From Akebia trifoliata (Eukaryota > Streptophyta > Magnoliopsida > Ranunculales > Lardizabalaceae): DNA of 64,000 nt. Each line of letters starts with the position of its first letter. Within the stretch, counting starts at the first letter, position 1. The stretch covers positions 20,447,288 through 20,511,287 of the forward strand of contig CM030717.1 of assembly GCA_017979445.1 (NCBI GenBank), read 5' to 3'. Positions 21,660-32,135 of this stretch are shown here, piece by piece. The translations under genes and the position numbers were made by a program. Below the pieces are notes generated by a model that worked only from the letters and a program-made list of their open reading frames with translations, was not told the origin of the DNA and ran no database searches.

Positions 21660-22534
21660 CGGAATTTCTTCTATTGAGCTCGTGGGCCATATAGTAAAGT
21701 CTAATTGATTTTAATTAATTTGATTAGATAACTAGTGAGTTGATTATCCTAATTAGAGCAAGGAATTGGTAATGACTTCCAATCCTTATCTTATCATGCC
21801 ATCTCTAGGAGAGGGGTGCTCTTTACTACTTAATCAACTATTCCAAGTGTATGCAAATTAGAAAAATAACACACAAAGGCAAGGAATAACCCACTAGCAA
21901 AGAGAGGCGTGGGTATTTCGAGATTACCTCCCGTGCTAGACGGGGTGAAGACGGTTTGAGTCGACTTAGGCCACCAACTCCAATTTTGGTGTGCGAACCT
22001 AAGGAGCCATGACGGTATTGTCCACCCGTCGTCCTTCCTTAGTCTATTACAATCCAAGCCTTCTTAGATAATTAAAAAAAAAATTACAAAGAATCTTATA
22101 CAAGTGTTTTTAAAACAGAAAAATAAACCTAACTAAAGATTCAAGAAAATTGAAAGACAAGAAGAAAAAAAAATGTTCACCTACAAGAAGCAAAACAGAA
22201 ATGTTAACAGAAATGATAGTAAACGGACTCAAAAATAGAATCTGACTTACCACAATCTTGTTGACTTTGTCACATTTATAAAAAATTTCGTTCTACCCCA
22301 AATTGATATATTATAATAGATAATCGGAGATCGGAGCAAAAAGTTACAGTCAGTTTAAGTTCCGCTATCAAGGGTGAAAAAACAAACGGGAATGACTTTT
22401 TTTTTTTTTTAATATTTTTTTTTTATTCTCTCTTAAAACCTTAAGAACGCTTGAACTTATAGAAAGAAACCAAAAGAAAAAAAAATGAAAGAAATGAATT
22501 TTAAATTAAAACTTACCACTATTACCTTTACCTT
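21660..22534 (-). other. Element B leader
   Basis: Untranslated leader between primer-binding site and gag. A 75-codon frame (21830-22057, LRKDDGWTIPSWLLRFAHQNW) is also open in element C, but the changes between the copies fall mostly at amino-acid-altering positions, so it is not annotated as a gene. T-rich and A-rich runs occupy 22400-22490. Confidence 0.6.
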
Positions 22535-22552
22535 TCCCCGGCAGCGATGCCA
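22535..22552 (-). other. Athila-type primer-binding site of element B
   Basis: On - reads TGGCATCGCTGCCGGGGA, two mismatches from TGGCGCCGTTGCCGGGGA, the Athila site said to pair with tRNA-Asp. It lies six bases inside the 5' LTR. Confidence 0.85.
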
Positions 22553-22558
22553 AAATTC

Positions 22559-23727
22559 TGATGAGACTATCGTTATTCTTCTCACCGGAGTTAATAATAA
22601 TCTTACTTTTACCTTACTTGTGGGACAAATAGGGGATCGAACCCAAGAGAAAGGAGGAATAGAGTTAAGTTAAGAAGATAAAATACAAATTAAATAAAAG
22701 GAATTAAAACTATTTTTCTTTGTATTTTTGAACTTATAAGAAAATGTAAAATTGCTAGAAAATACATTAAAGTAAATGAAATTAAAAGCAAGTAAACTTA
22801 TGAAATTAAAACACGTTAATGAGTAATTCCTAGTTTCTAGGCTTTTTATAACTCAATCGTGAGGGCTTGATGTTAGCTCCTTAGATCGAAAAGTTTTACA
22901 AATGAAATGAAATAAGGGAACGTAAAGAAAGTAGAATTCTTTGAAAACTTCCTACTACCAATTATCTAGTTTAAGCATACTTTATCTTGATCTAATCTAA
23001 GCATAAAGTATCTATATTAAGAATAAAAGATGCAAGAAACTTAAAGAGAACTCATAAGCATTTTAAATAAAAGAAAGGCATGAAATTAGAAATAACATAA
23101 GAACTTGCTCTAGGCTTTTCCACTTTCCAATGGAGGGGAACTTAGCTTAATGTCATTGCAAGAGAGGAAATATAAGAGATGAAATAACTTTTTTTCATTT
23201 CATGGAGAAACTTACAACTTCTTCTTATTCTACTTCTTACAAGACTATTTAGGCAAAAGAAAATAACTAGAAAATAAAAATACAAAAAATAAGAGAATAG
23301 GCTAAGAGCTTTAGATTAAAGGAGTCTTGGATAAGAGAACCAAGATGAGACCCTTTCTCTATAAATGAATATTCGTTTTATAGAGAAAAATGTATGTAGA
23401 AGAGTCTAAAAGTAGCCTCTACTTTTCTTTGCACAAAAAGACAAAAGAGAGGAATATGAGTTAAGGATTAGGGCATTTCAAAGTGAACCCAAATGCTTTT
23501 ACCTTGAGATTTTGATTCCAAATTGTTGATTTTCTACATAAGAAACACACGTAATTAGATTTATCTAGTAAATGAATTTATTTATATATAATTAAGCCTA
23601 ATTAACATGCAACGTAGTGGTTTGAGGCTTATCATGATTATTATCTTAATATGGAGAAATAGGTACAAAAATCAAGATAAATATCCGAAAAATATGCGTA
23701 TAATTAAGTGTTTGGAGACACTCATCA
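22559..23727 (-). repeat. 5' LTR of element B
   Basis: 1,169 bp. TATAAAA on the coding strand at 23376-23382, about 350 bp from the LTR start. The coding-strand terminus begins TGATGAGTGTCTCC. Pairs with 13907-15093. Confidence 0.9.
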
Positions 23728-24340
23728 GGATTAACGCCGCATTTGATTTTTTTCCTTCAAAAAATAAATAGTTGGATTTTATGAAGGTTAAGTCAACATT
23801 TTAACTTTCTTTTAACCTCAGAAGTTTTCAAAATTGCTGTCTAGAGGGTAACGTTTAATTCAAAGTAAACCTTATCCTTTAGGATTGAAATTGATTAAGC
23901 TTCAGAACAAAATGCCCCTAATTTAATAGGGAACATAACACTGGGGATAATTGAACATAGTTTAAAAAATAAATGTCCCTAGTATAAGGGGGGAAACATT
24001 ATTTTTTAGAAAAAAAGAAATACTTTTGTCATGAAAGTTTGAAACCCTTGATTACCGCAAGCGCAATAAAGGTTTAACTTTTAATTTTAACTTTTATATT
24101 GAAAATTTTGAGTCAGACTCAAAGAAATTGGAACAAAATATTTCTTTTTGAAATTTATCATAGAATCTGTTCTTTCTCCCGTTGGTTCGCTTAGGGAAAT
24201 GAAGATCTTCAGATCAATCATAAACGAGATACTTGTATCCACCGAGTCTATACTTGATTCAAGCTAGGTATTGAAACTTGATCATTCGAACTTCTAATGT
24301 TCCGGTTCGGACAGCTTTTTAGCTTTTTAACTCAACGAAT
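23728..24340 (-). other. Copy II 3' untranslated region, truncated by element B
   Basis: AT-rich sequence with no gene. It holds scattered 'gcccctaatttaatagggg' and 'gtccctagtataagggg' type blocks, echoing 55060-55100 in element E. The 3' LTR expected further left is absent, replaced by the B junction. Confidence 0.5.
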
Positions 24341-24364
24341 ATTTTTTTTAATTTTTTTAGTTGC

Positions 24365-24690
24365 TCTAACTTTTGCCTAGATTGCCTTTTCAAGTTTTCA
24401 ATCTAGCGAGCGTGCTCTAACTTTTGCCTAGATTACCTTTTTAGGTTTTCGATCTAGCGAGCTTACAATTTTTTCTCTTTTATTTTCTCTGATTGTTGTC
24501 AAGGCCGTCCTTTCAGATTTTCAACCTTTCGAGCTTGTCTTAATCGTCTAAGTTGCCATTTCAGGTTTTCAACTTAGCAGACTTTTCTATTTGCTCTAAT
24601 TGTTGTCAAAGCCGTCCATTCTGATTTTCAACCTTGCGAGCTTGCCTTAATTTTTGCCTAAGTCGTCCTTTTGGGTTTTCAACCTAACAG
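24365..24690 (-). repeat. Tandem hairpin units in the 3' UTR of copy II
   Basis: Six diverged units of roughly 45-65 bp built on 'gcctaagt-gc-ttttcaggttttcaact-agcgagc'. Unit 1 pairs CTAGATTG (24377-24384) with CAATCTAG (24399-24406); unit 4 pairs CTAAGTTG (24548-24555) with CAACTTAG (24570-24577). The stem bases differ while pairing is kept. The same units recur at 55560-55740 in element E. Confidence 0.7.
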
Positions 24691-24983
24691 GCCTCAATTT
24701 TCTTTTTCTATCATTGTGAACTTCTGAAATTATTGTCTGATCATACTTTGCTACCTTCCTTGACTTTTCGCATGGTATTTAGGAGGACTTTCATAGGTAT
24801 GCTTAGGACTAGGCAAAGAAAGAAATTTTGAGGCTCAAAAACTCAAATACCCATTATGTGGCATTATTTTGTTTTTCTTCAAATTTTCTTCCCCATTCTG
24901 ACAATATTTATTTTTCTTTTAATTTTTCTCTTTTTTAATTTTTTCTTTGTGGGAAAATCTATTTTTTTTTCCTAAGTCGGGCC

Positions 24984-25880
24984 TGAAGTAACTTTTCAGG
25001 TTGCCTACGTACCCCAGAATTTTGGGATCAGACCAAAGCGTAGTTCAAATTTTTTTCTACCTTAGGCTGAATGATCAGGCTGAGTAAAAAAAAGGCATTT
25101 TTTTTAAAAGGACTGTAAAGGACTGAGAAATGAGATATTGAACTGGGTAACAGGAAATTTATTCGGCCGAAGATGGCCTCCTTAAATGTAGTACTACTTG
25201 ATCTGATTAAGGTTTGTTGATTTTGGTAGTTCAATTCCATCATGATCTTGAAGTCTGATGGCTTTTCCAGATAGTATTTTCTTAATGAATTAATCTCTCC
25301 AATTGGGTTAAGACTTTTTCCTATAATCGAGGAGGAGTGCTTACTTTTCTTTGAAGTCTAATGGTTAAATCTTTGACTTGTAAGTGGCGAACTTTAATCT
25401 TCTTGTCAAATGTGCAAGCGATTCTTCTTTGATAAGTTTGCACGTGGTACAAAACTCTAAGTAGCTCTTCGTACCCAATGACGAGCCTAGTATGTTTCTA
25501 GCAATTGACTTTCCATCAAGACCTTGAGATACGGGATTTTCTTTTCAACTGGTAAGACTATTTTTATACCCCTGTAGTGTGAATGGTAACTTCTCTAACT
25601 AATCCCGGTGTGATTGATACATTTTCTTGATGATTGTTTTTAGATTTTTTATTGGCTGTTTCAACCTTTCCGTTGTTCTGAGAACGTAAGGGGATGATTT
25701 GTGATGCCGGATCCTGAACTTTGAATATAGAGTAATGATCTAAGCTTTGATGTACGACCCATTATCAGATATCAACTCCAAAGGTACCTCATATCGACTG
25801 ATAATATGTGCTCGAATGAACTTTACAACTCGAGATGCAATGAGGATAGTGTTGATACATTTTGTAACATCTCTATTGAT
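24984..25880 (-). pseudogene. Integrase C-terminal remnant of copy II
   Basis: On the - strand, with many stops and frameshifts: FIRAHIISRYEVPLELISDN near 25770-25830, KFRIRHHKSSPY near 25690, KNLKTIIKKMYQ near 25630, and the tail KKILSGKAIRL / DGIELPKSTNL near 25220-25280. This is the end of an Ogre/Tat integrase. It closes with the gtacgtaggcaacctgaaaag block (24985-25025), which also ends element E's pol relic. RT and RNase H are missing between this and the pre-RT remnant. Confidence 0.75.
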
Positions 25881-26240
25881 ATTTTCATTTCATCGGGTGA
25901 GTATCTATTTTGTATTGAACAACACCTAAGCTTACACCTTGCATATCCTCATAGGATCACACGAACAAGTCTTTTGAAATTTCTGAGTGAATTTATTATC
26001 CCTTCGTGTTCCTCTAGGGATAGGATGGTTTCTATTTGAATTTTCTTAGAAATTATTTTCTTTTCCGAGGTCAATAATCTTTGCTTTCTTGATTAAAAGT
26101 TGAGTCCGACTATTATCTTCTTGTTCAGGAGAGAAATCTATCCTTGAAGTCAGATTAGTAGTTAATTCGTTAATGCGCTCGAGGTATTTAAAAATTTTCT
26201 TTATCCAATCAATTTCAGATGGGATGGCAGACACCTCTAT
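25881..26240 (-). pseudogene. Pre-RT remnant of copy II
   Basis: The - strand piece 26046-26234 reads TQLLIKKAKIIDLGKENN, matching element A's pre-RT (near 12030-12090). Just after it a degraded 'LSLEEHEGIINSLRNFK' stretch follows before sequence jumps to integrase near 25880. The jump shows an internal deletion of RT and RNase H. Confidence 0.7.
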
Positions 26241-26800
26241 AGATTCGATAAACTAACTCGACTCAATATGGAAAGAGTAGACTCGATCTAAAAAAACATG
26301 ACATTGACGGATTGATAAAATATTGGACTCAGGTTAACCCACATGACTCATGAAAACTCAAGAAAAGTACCCACAACAAGCTTGATTACGGACTAAGGAT
26401 TTAGAAAATTGATTACAAATGGCAGGATTGAGGTACTGTGTAATTTTGAGAGATTTTGGGATCATTTCTGATGATACACTTGGTGTTGACATTCATTCTA
26501 ATCGACTGGACTAGTGACCCTAACAAAATAGTGAATGATTGAGCTTAGGTGCAATGATAACCTTGTAACCCCATTCAAGGTGGATTATCAATTTCAGTGT
26601 TACCCCCTTGATAACATTTTAATGAATCCTGAGATTTTATTGAATTTTGTGCACCAATCCATTAAACAATTCATTGCATTATTTAGAAAGAAAAATAATT
26701 TTACTGAATTATTGAGAAATAATATTTTCATTGAACAAAATTTTCAACAAATCTGATTTAAACTATTTTAAAATATATATATATATATATATATTAATAA
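26241..26800 (-). other. gag-start and spacer remnant of copy II
   Basis: On - matches the element A spacer and first gag bases (8340-8640), including atgttatcaagggggtaac and tagtccagtcgattagaa. The gag core and protease are absent. A (TA)n tract occupies 26773-26795. Confidence 0.65.
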
Positions 26801-28262
26801 TTTTCCAAGGCTATGCAAAATATATTTTTATAAGTCATTTTTCTATGAAAGAGTAAATCTTTTGTAAATTATTTTTCCTTCATTTCTTTTCTTTTGGAAA
26901 ATATTTTTTTCTCTAAAATATTCTTCTTACAAATTTTTTTTTCTTCTTTTAAAATGGGTTGAAATCCGAATTAGAAAAGAGTTTGAATTCCATTTTAATT
27001 TAAATGGATCGACCCATCATGATCGTTGGATCGAGATGGACTGGGTCATTATGAACCATTGTCAAGTTTTAAAAATGGATTATTTATTTGGGTTGGTACA
27101 CTCAGTAATACAGTAATTTCAAATCAGGTTAAACAAAAAAATTTGATCCTTGAGGACAAAATCGTACATTCTTGATCTCATCATTTGTAAGGTCCAATTC
27201 CAATAAGCAACCCGGGAACACCCACGATAAGTACGAGTCATGACCTATAAGGAGGTTTCTAGACTCTAGATTTACTAAGTGTAATGCAATTTATATGGCC
27301 ACCCTTGCCCGAGTGCACCTATATCCCTCTCGAGTGTACTCAATTAGACAGTACATGGTGACTTGATTTGGTATACCATATACGTGATAATATAAGACTC
27401 CAACCCAAATCTCTAAAGTCAAAACGAACCAGTTTAATCCCTAGTTGAGAGGTAACGCACGATGCTGAGCATATGTACTCTTAAGTCACCTCTCATCTAG
27501 AATAGACGTAGTCTATCCCCCTTGTACCGTAGTACATCGGGGTAGGATCTCGCTTAGGCACTGATTTTAACTAAGAATGCAGTTGGTGAACTTAGATTAA
27601 CTTTGATATACCGCATAGGTACAAGTCTATGGTTGGCGATTGGGACATGTGACTTTGTGCCTTACAATAGGACAAAAGGCTCGGGTCACTCCAGCCTGAG
27701 TGCATTGATATACCTTTCAGTGTCACCTGATCAAACGGTACTGATGCCCCAGCTTTATATACCCTAAGGTATGTGATTGGAGTTGTGGTTTTCATGAATG
27801 ACGTCACATCTTCTGGAAACCACGCCACGCACTAGTGCCACGTTGGCTATAAGGGACATGAAAGTGTGCAATGCAACAAAATAAACGTGCCAGTGGTGTG
27901 TGCAAAATAGGGTGGGGTGTGCCCGGGGCATTTTTAGATAAATGGGCCCATGGGCCATATCACGTTACAAAAGTATGGACTTCACATATTGATCAAGAAA
28001 AACAACATCCATAACATTCAGTTCGAGATCAAAGTAGGCACATCATAGAGATGTATTAATCAGATCATGACATACTAAGTAGGCAATCACAAAATATTCA
28101 ATCAGATCCAACATTGAAACAGGTATAGAATGAACCAAAACAATTTTTTTATTTTATTTTTATGGTCCAATCAAAGATCACTTTGGGTGACCCTAAATAA
28201 ATCAGGATTTTCAAAGAATATTGAGTTGATGATAGGATGGTAGTTGTTGAGATAAGGAGTGA
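26801..28262 (-). other. Copy II leader, gag-proximal part
   Basis: Reverse-complement match to the element A leader 5615-7130, without the ORF1 that follows in A. It includes the shared structured motif (27438-27585, with ATAGAC-TAC-GTCTAT on -) and the ccccgggcac block near 27915. A degenerate leader hairpin lies at 28173-28197. Confidence 0.75.
27438..27585 (-). promoter_or_regulatory. Shared structured leader motif in copy II
   Basis: On - carries ATAGAC-TAC-GTCTAT followed by GAGGTGACTTAAGAG and, about 30 bases on, GTTACCTC, which can pair with GAGGTGAC allowing one G-T pair. Confidence 0.65.
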
Positions 28263-28639
28263 TGACTCCCATTTTTTTTAAACAAATTGAATTTTTTTTA
28301 AGCAACAACGAAAGAACCTCTCTTTTATTTTAAAGAAATTGATTTTAAAAAACACAAAGAACCCCCTATTTTTTAAATAGAAACTATTACTAATAAAAAA
28401 AAAACATAGCCCCAAAAAAAAAGTTCTACTACCACACCAACTCACATGTTTGAAAACATTAGCAAACATTCTGATGATGTGCGATATGTAAAAACTAGCG
28501 TGGCAAAAAAAAATATCTACACCATCGCATCAAAGAGAGGGCTGCCACTAAGTCCATTTTTATTTGGTTTTTTTTCAAATGGCAACATATTTGCTGTAAA
28601 ACACTCCTCCAACCAAGAAAAATCTACAGCATTAGAGGA

Positions 28640-28985
28640 ATAATTTATCCTCTATAGTCTTGCAAATCCTTCTTGTCGAACAATTTTATGAGAGGAATCG
28701 AGTGTTCCTTTGTACTGAAAACATTCTGGAAGGCATACTGGTTTGGTATCAAAAATTCCACCACGTGTGTATGATAGAGAACTTCTCAGATTTGCAAACT
28801 TCAAATTTGGTTCAAGAGATACCGTATGAACACTAAAGTAATGATCTGAATGTGAATAAAATATCCCTGTAGCCTGTGCTTGTAACCTTATCTCGGCCAC
28901 ATCAAGATGGTTAACGAGAATCGCAAAAAAAAAAGGCAACATCAGTAGTAGAGAGAACTCGTTCTCCAAAACCCAACTTAAAATC
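28640..28985 (-). pseudogene. MTM1-like mitochondrial carrier fragment (SLC25A39/40 type)
   Basis: The - strand frame 28652-28969 reads AILVNHLDVAEIRLQAQATG, then CFQYKGTLDSSHKIVRQEGFARL. This matches the first repeat of plant MTM1-type mitochondrial carriers: the LDVxxxRLQAQ signature (carrier consensus P-x-D-x-x-K/R-x-R, here Pro replaced by His and Lys by Glu) and the FQYKGTLD...IxRQEGFxRL block. A further piece upstream (GERVLSTTDVAFF) is in another frame, separated by an A/T homopolymer near 28927-28936. Such carriers lie in the mitochondrial inner membrane, and MTM1 is linked to manganese SOD activation. About 110 of some 400 residues are present, ending in a stop, with no introns visible. 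It sits inside the leader of a retrotransposon copy, same strand as that copy. Confidence 0.8.
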
Positions 28986-29600
28986 TAAGAGAATATTAGA
29001 ATGGTGATGATATTGTTGCTGATAATCGATTGAATCTTTTAGATCGAATGAAATAGAGCTTGAGAGAGTTTCAAATTTTGGAGGGATTTTTTTTGTTTTG
29101 GATTCAGATCTCTCGATCTCTGGACTTGATTGCAGATTTTATTTATTTTTTTTAAATTCTTGATTGGTGACAAAGATTTAGGTTTGTTTGGAGCTCACGA
29201 CGTAGCAACTTCGATTGCTCGAAGATCCCCAACATATTTGTGAAATCTATAGAGAACGAGATCCTCACCTCCAACTTCTATTCGTCTGAATCTCATTTTC
29301 CAACATTCTTGAATCTCTCCTACACAATTTCAAAGAGAATCGTTGTGTTGAACTCCCTTTTTCTTTTATTAAACCTCTTTTTCTTTTTTTAAGAAAACCA
29401 TTACTATGTCTTTTCTGTTAGCAACAACATAACACAGGCTACAAGAAAAAACGATTTGGAGAACAACTAAAGGGAGAGAAAAACAAATAGAGAGAGAGAG
29501 AGAAAAAAAAAAAAGAGGGAGGAAGAGAGAGAGAAAGAGAGAGCAGAGGGTAGAGACGTTTCTTTCACTTATTTTTGTTTTGCTGTTTTTCGTTATCTTC
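28986..29600 (-). other. Exon-like and UTR-like DNA plus GA microsatellite
   Basis: No homologue recognised. The - strand of 29000-29350 has the mixed composition of a plant 5' UTR and may have been carried with the MTM1-like fragment. A (GA)n-rich tract with an A run occupies about 29485-29545. Element E has different sequence at this place apart from its own GA tract near 59575-59610. Confidence 0.45.
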
Positions 29601-29674
29601 TTTCTTATTGGAAAAGATGATTGAAATATGAAAAATACGTTTTCACTGTTGGCACCCCATGCAAAAAAAATATT

Positions 29675-29955
29675 TTTTTTGGAATCCTCTCCTCATCACG
29701 AACAACATTAAAAAAAATAACTTTTTTGTTTCTTAGCGCATCACTCACAAATAATTTATTTGAGAAAAAGATGAAAAATAAAAAATTATTTTCTACTAAC
29801 GGCATACTACGCATAAAAATACTTTTTGTTTTATTTTATTTTTTTTTGCGATTATTTTTCTTGGAATTCTCTCCTCATCACAAATAACATTAAAAAAAGT
29901 AAATTTTTTTTTTAAATTTCTTAACACATTACTTACAAATAATTTATTTTCACAA
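29675..29955 (-). repeat. Tandem duplication in the family R leader (copy II)
   Basis: Two diverged units about 185-190 bp apart, each starting ggaat(c/t)ctctcctcatcac and including the aaataatttatttg stretch. The same duplicated pair is in element E (59720-59975). Element A's leader lacks it. Confidence 0.65.
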
Positions 29956-30480
29956 CTTACCACCCTTGCATATTAACGTGATAAAAAAAAATTCATTCAA
30001 GAATTTTAAAAAATCCATAACTCTCATCCCAACTGCTATCATTCCATCCTCAATTCATACATCAATTTGAATATTTCATTGTTTAGGGTCATCCCAAATG
30101 ACCCGAGATTAAATCATAGAAAGTTATACTCAAAATAACATACTCAAAATCAATCAAAATAATGCCAAGAGAAGATAATACAACCCAAAAATATAAAATA
30201 AACTAGATAAAAAAAATGGGTCAATAATCATTATTTCATATCATCACCTTCTTGAAATCCTGCATTATTTAGGATCATTTCGAGTGACCCTAGATTGAAC
30301 CATAAAAAAATGTGCTAAAACAAAATATTCACCATTCAAACAAATAATCAATAATCGAGCAAAAAAAATGATAAAAAATAAAAATAAACAAAGAAACAAA
30401 CAACTAAAAATAAAATAAAAAAATTAGGTCGTTCGGGCAATGCTTCCCATACTTGGGGTTTTTCAAGTCTGATCCTCAAT
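29956..30480 (-). other. Copy II leader, LTR-proximal part, with hairpins
   Basis: Matches 2047-2431 in reverse complement. Inverted repeats at 30082-30108 (TAGGGTCAT/ATGACCCGA) and 30268-30294. No coding sequence. Confidence 0.7.
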
Positions 30481-30482
30481 AA

Positions 30483-30500
30483 TCCTCAGTGGAGTCGCCA
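30483..30500 (-). other. Primer-binding site of copy II
   Basis: On - reads TGGCGACTCCACTGAGGA, directly following the LTR. Same type as 2028-2045. Confidence 0.8.
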
Positions 30501-30501
30501 C

Positions 30502-32090
30502 TACAACCTCCTTCGATCTGCAGGGTATGCGGATCTATTTTTTATTTTTGAGGTTTGGGAGTTTCCACCCAGTTATTATGGTCTAAGAATCGCACATTGA
30601 CTCTAAATAGATAAAAAAATAACTAATCTACGAATAAAAAGAGACTATGGTCCAAGGATCACGTTACGGGGTTAGAAGGTGTTAGGTACCAACCTCGCTT
30701 AGCAAATGCCGATCTCTACTATTTTCCAAAAAAGATTACATTACTAAAATACCTAAAATAAATAAAAATAATAATTATACCTAGATGATCACAAAGATTT
30801 ATTCCCTCAGAGCTGGCGAAGAGACTCCTCGTATAAGATTCCTTACTTTGTTTCCACCACTAGATCTGCTTCTGATCTTCAAGTTGTGGTATCTAGATCT
30901 AGGTATTTTCTTTTGAAAAATTTCTGAATGCTTTTGAAAGGTTTCTGGGTGTTTTTTGGGTAAAAGCTAGAGTTTGGATGATAGGTAGGGAGTTATGAGT
31001 TCAAAATTAAGATTTGGGGAAGGCTAGGGAGACTTTTTGACCTACTTTTTCTAGGGTTTATTTTGACCTGCGAGATTATGTTATGGAGGCTTATATTTAT
31101 AGATTTTTTTGGAAGAATTAGGGTTTGACTAGGTCTCCTTTTAGATAAGGTGAATTAGGATTTTGACTTAAATCTTATTTGATTAACTAGGTTTCTTTAG
31201 ATTAGGGTTTTCACTTAAGTCTTATGAGATTGACTTGGTCTTTTAAATTAAGTTTTTTAACCTTGCATACAATGAAATAATATATTTTTAAGTTTTGTGG
31301 AGAACCCCCTAATTATATCTTTAATTATTTGGACTCCCAGATGGAAGGGTCTTTTAATAAATATCAAAGGGGTTCCACTTAAATATGTGGGCAACCATAA
31401 ACAATTTTGCCTGAGGACTTGATTGATTAATTTTCTTGATTCAGATTTTTAAATTAATTTTATAAAGGTTTCACTTTATGTTAATTAATGTTTTATTTAT
31501 TAATTTAAAAATTTAAAAATTTTAAAATTGAAAAATTACCATTTTGCCCGTAAAGAGAACTTTTGCTTTTCAAGTCATTTTTTGATGTTCCGGGATGTTT
31601 TGAAATCGATTTTTCATAAGAAATTCAATGGGATTATGGGTTTGCGTCATTTACGAATGTTTTGCATGAAACGATTGTGAACCTTATGAGGGGCATTTTT
31701 GTAATTTTATCGAATTTAGTGAAAATTGACGAACTGATTTATTTGGTTTCACTTTGTTATTTTGTGTTCGAAAGGGTTTTCCTAAGTATAAGGGGGGCTC
31801 TAAGGATGTTTTGATATTAGGGGTATTTTTGAAAATTTGGTCGTTTTAGTGATTTTTATCATAAAGCTTCTTTTTGTCTACAAAATGATGATTTCTATGT
31901 TTTTTGGGATTATATTTTCCTAGCGTAGCCTGGTTTTTACAATTTTGTTAGTTTGAGATATCTCATCCGAATTTTTGAAACATATCTAGCAACAAAAAAA
32001 AGCATTGGAGTATTCATCCATCATTGGGAACCGTCGCAATCGGGTTGACGAGTTGATTAATCAGGCGAGTGCAAAAATGGGGTGTCTATA
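30502..32090 (-). repeat. LTR of family R (copy II)
   Basis: 1.59 kb, reverse orientation. TATAAATA on the - strand at 31094-31101. One 39-bp subrepeat block is clear. Its left edge meets a primer-binding site, while its right edge meets polypurine/3'-UTR sequence (32091-32135), so it has internal element sequence on both sides. Confidence 0.85.
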
Positions 32091-32135
32091 GATGCCACTC
32101 TCTTTGGCAGTGGGTTGAAGCAAACTAGATAGTCC
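32091..32135 (-). other. Polypurine tract and 3' UTR stub
   Basis: Sequence gatgcc...ctttggcag...gggttgaagca matches 49791-49835, where it flanks the 3' LTR of element E. On - it reads AAAGAGAGTGGCATC next to the LTR. After about 45 bp it gives way to element D gag. Confidence 0.65.

Larger units (their letters stand above)
13907..23727 (-). mobile_element. Element B, Athila-like LTR retrotransposon
   Basis: A 9.8-kb element with two LTRs, a polypurine tract next to the left LTR and an Athila-type primer-binding site next to the right LTR, so it reads on the - strand. Domain order is gag, protease, RT, RNase H, integrase. Ends are TGATGA / TCATCA. No target-site duplication is present: left flank tatcc, right flank ggatt. 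It abuts element A's RNase H on one side and copy II's 3' UTR on the other. RT is intact over 301 codons, but RNase H and integrase have stops and the gag-protease junction is deleted. Confidence 0.9.

Noticed and set aside
21830..22057. Leader ORF LRKDDGWTIPS conserved in elements B and C (37585-37812) as a gene
   Set aside because: By eye about 20 of 225 bases differ, and most change an amino acid, as expected without purifying selection. The shared frame can reflect common ancestry.
27592..27828. Short - strand frames in the family R leader (also 5890-6184 and 58158-58436)
   Set aside because: They overlap conserved leader DNA in all copies, but reading frames and lengths differ between copies, and both strands are open at once.
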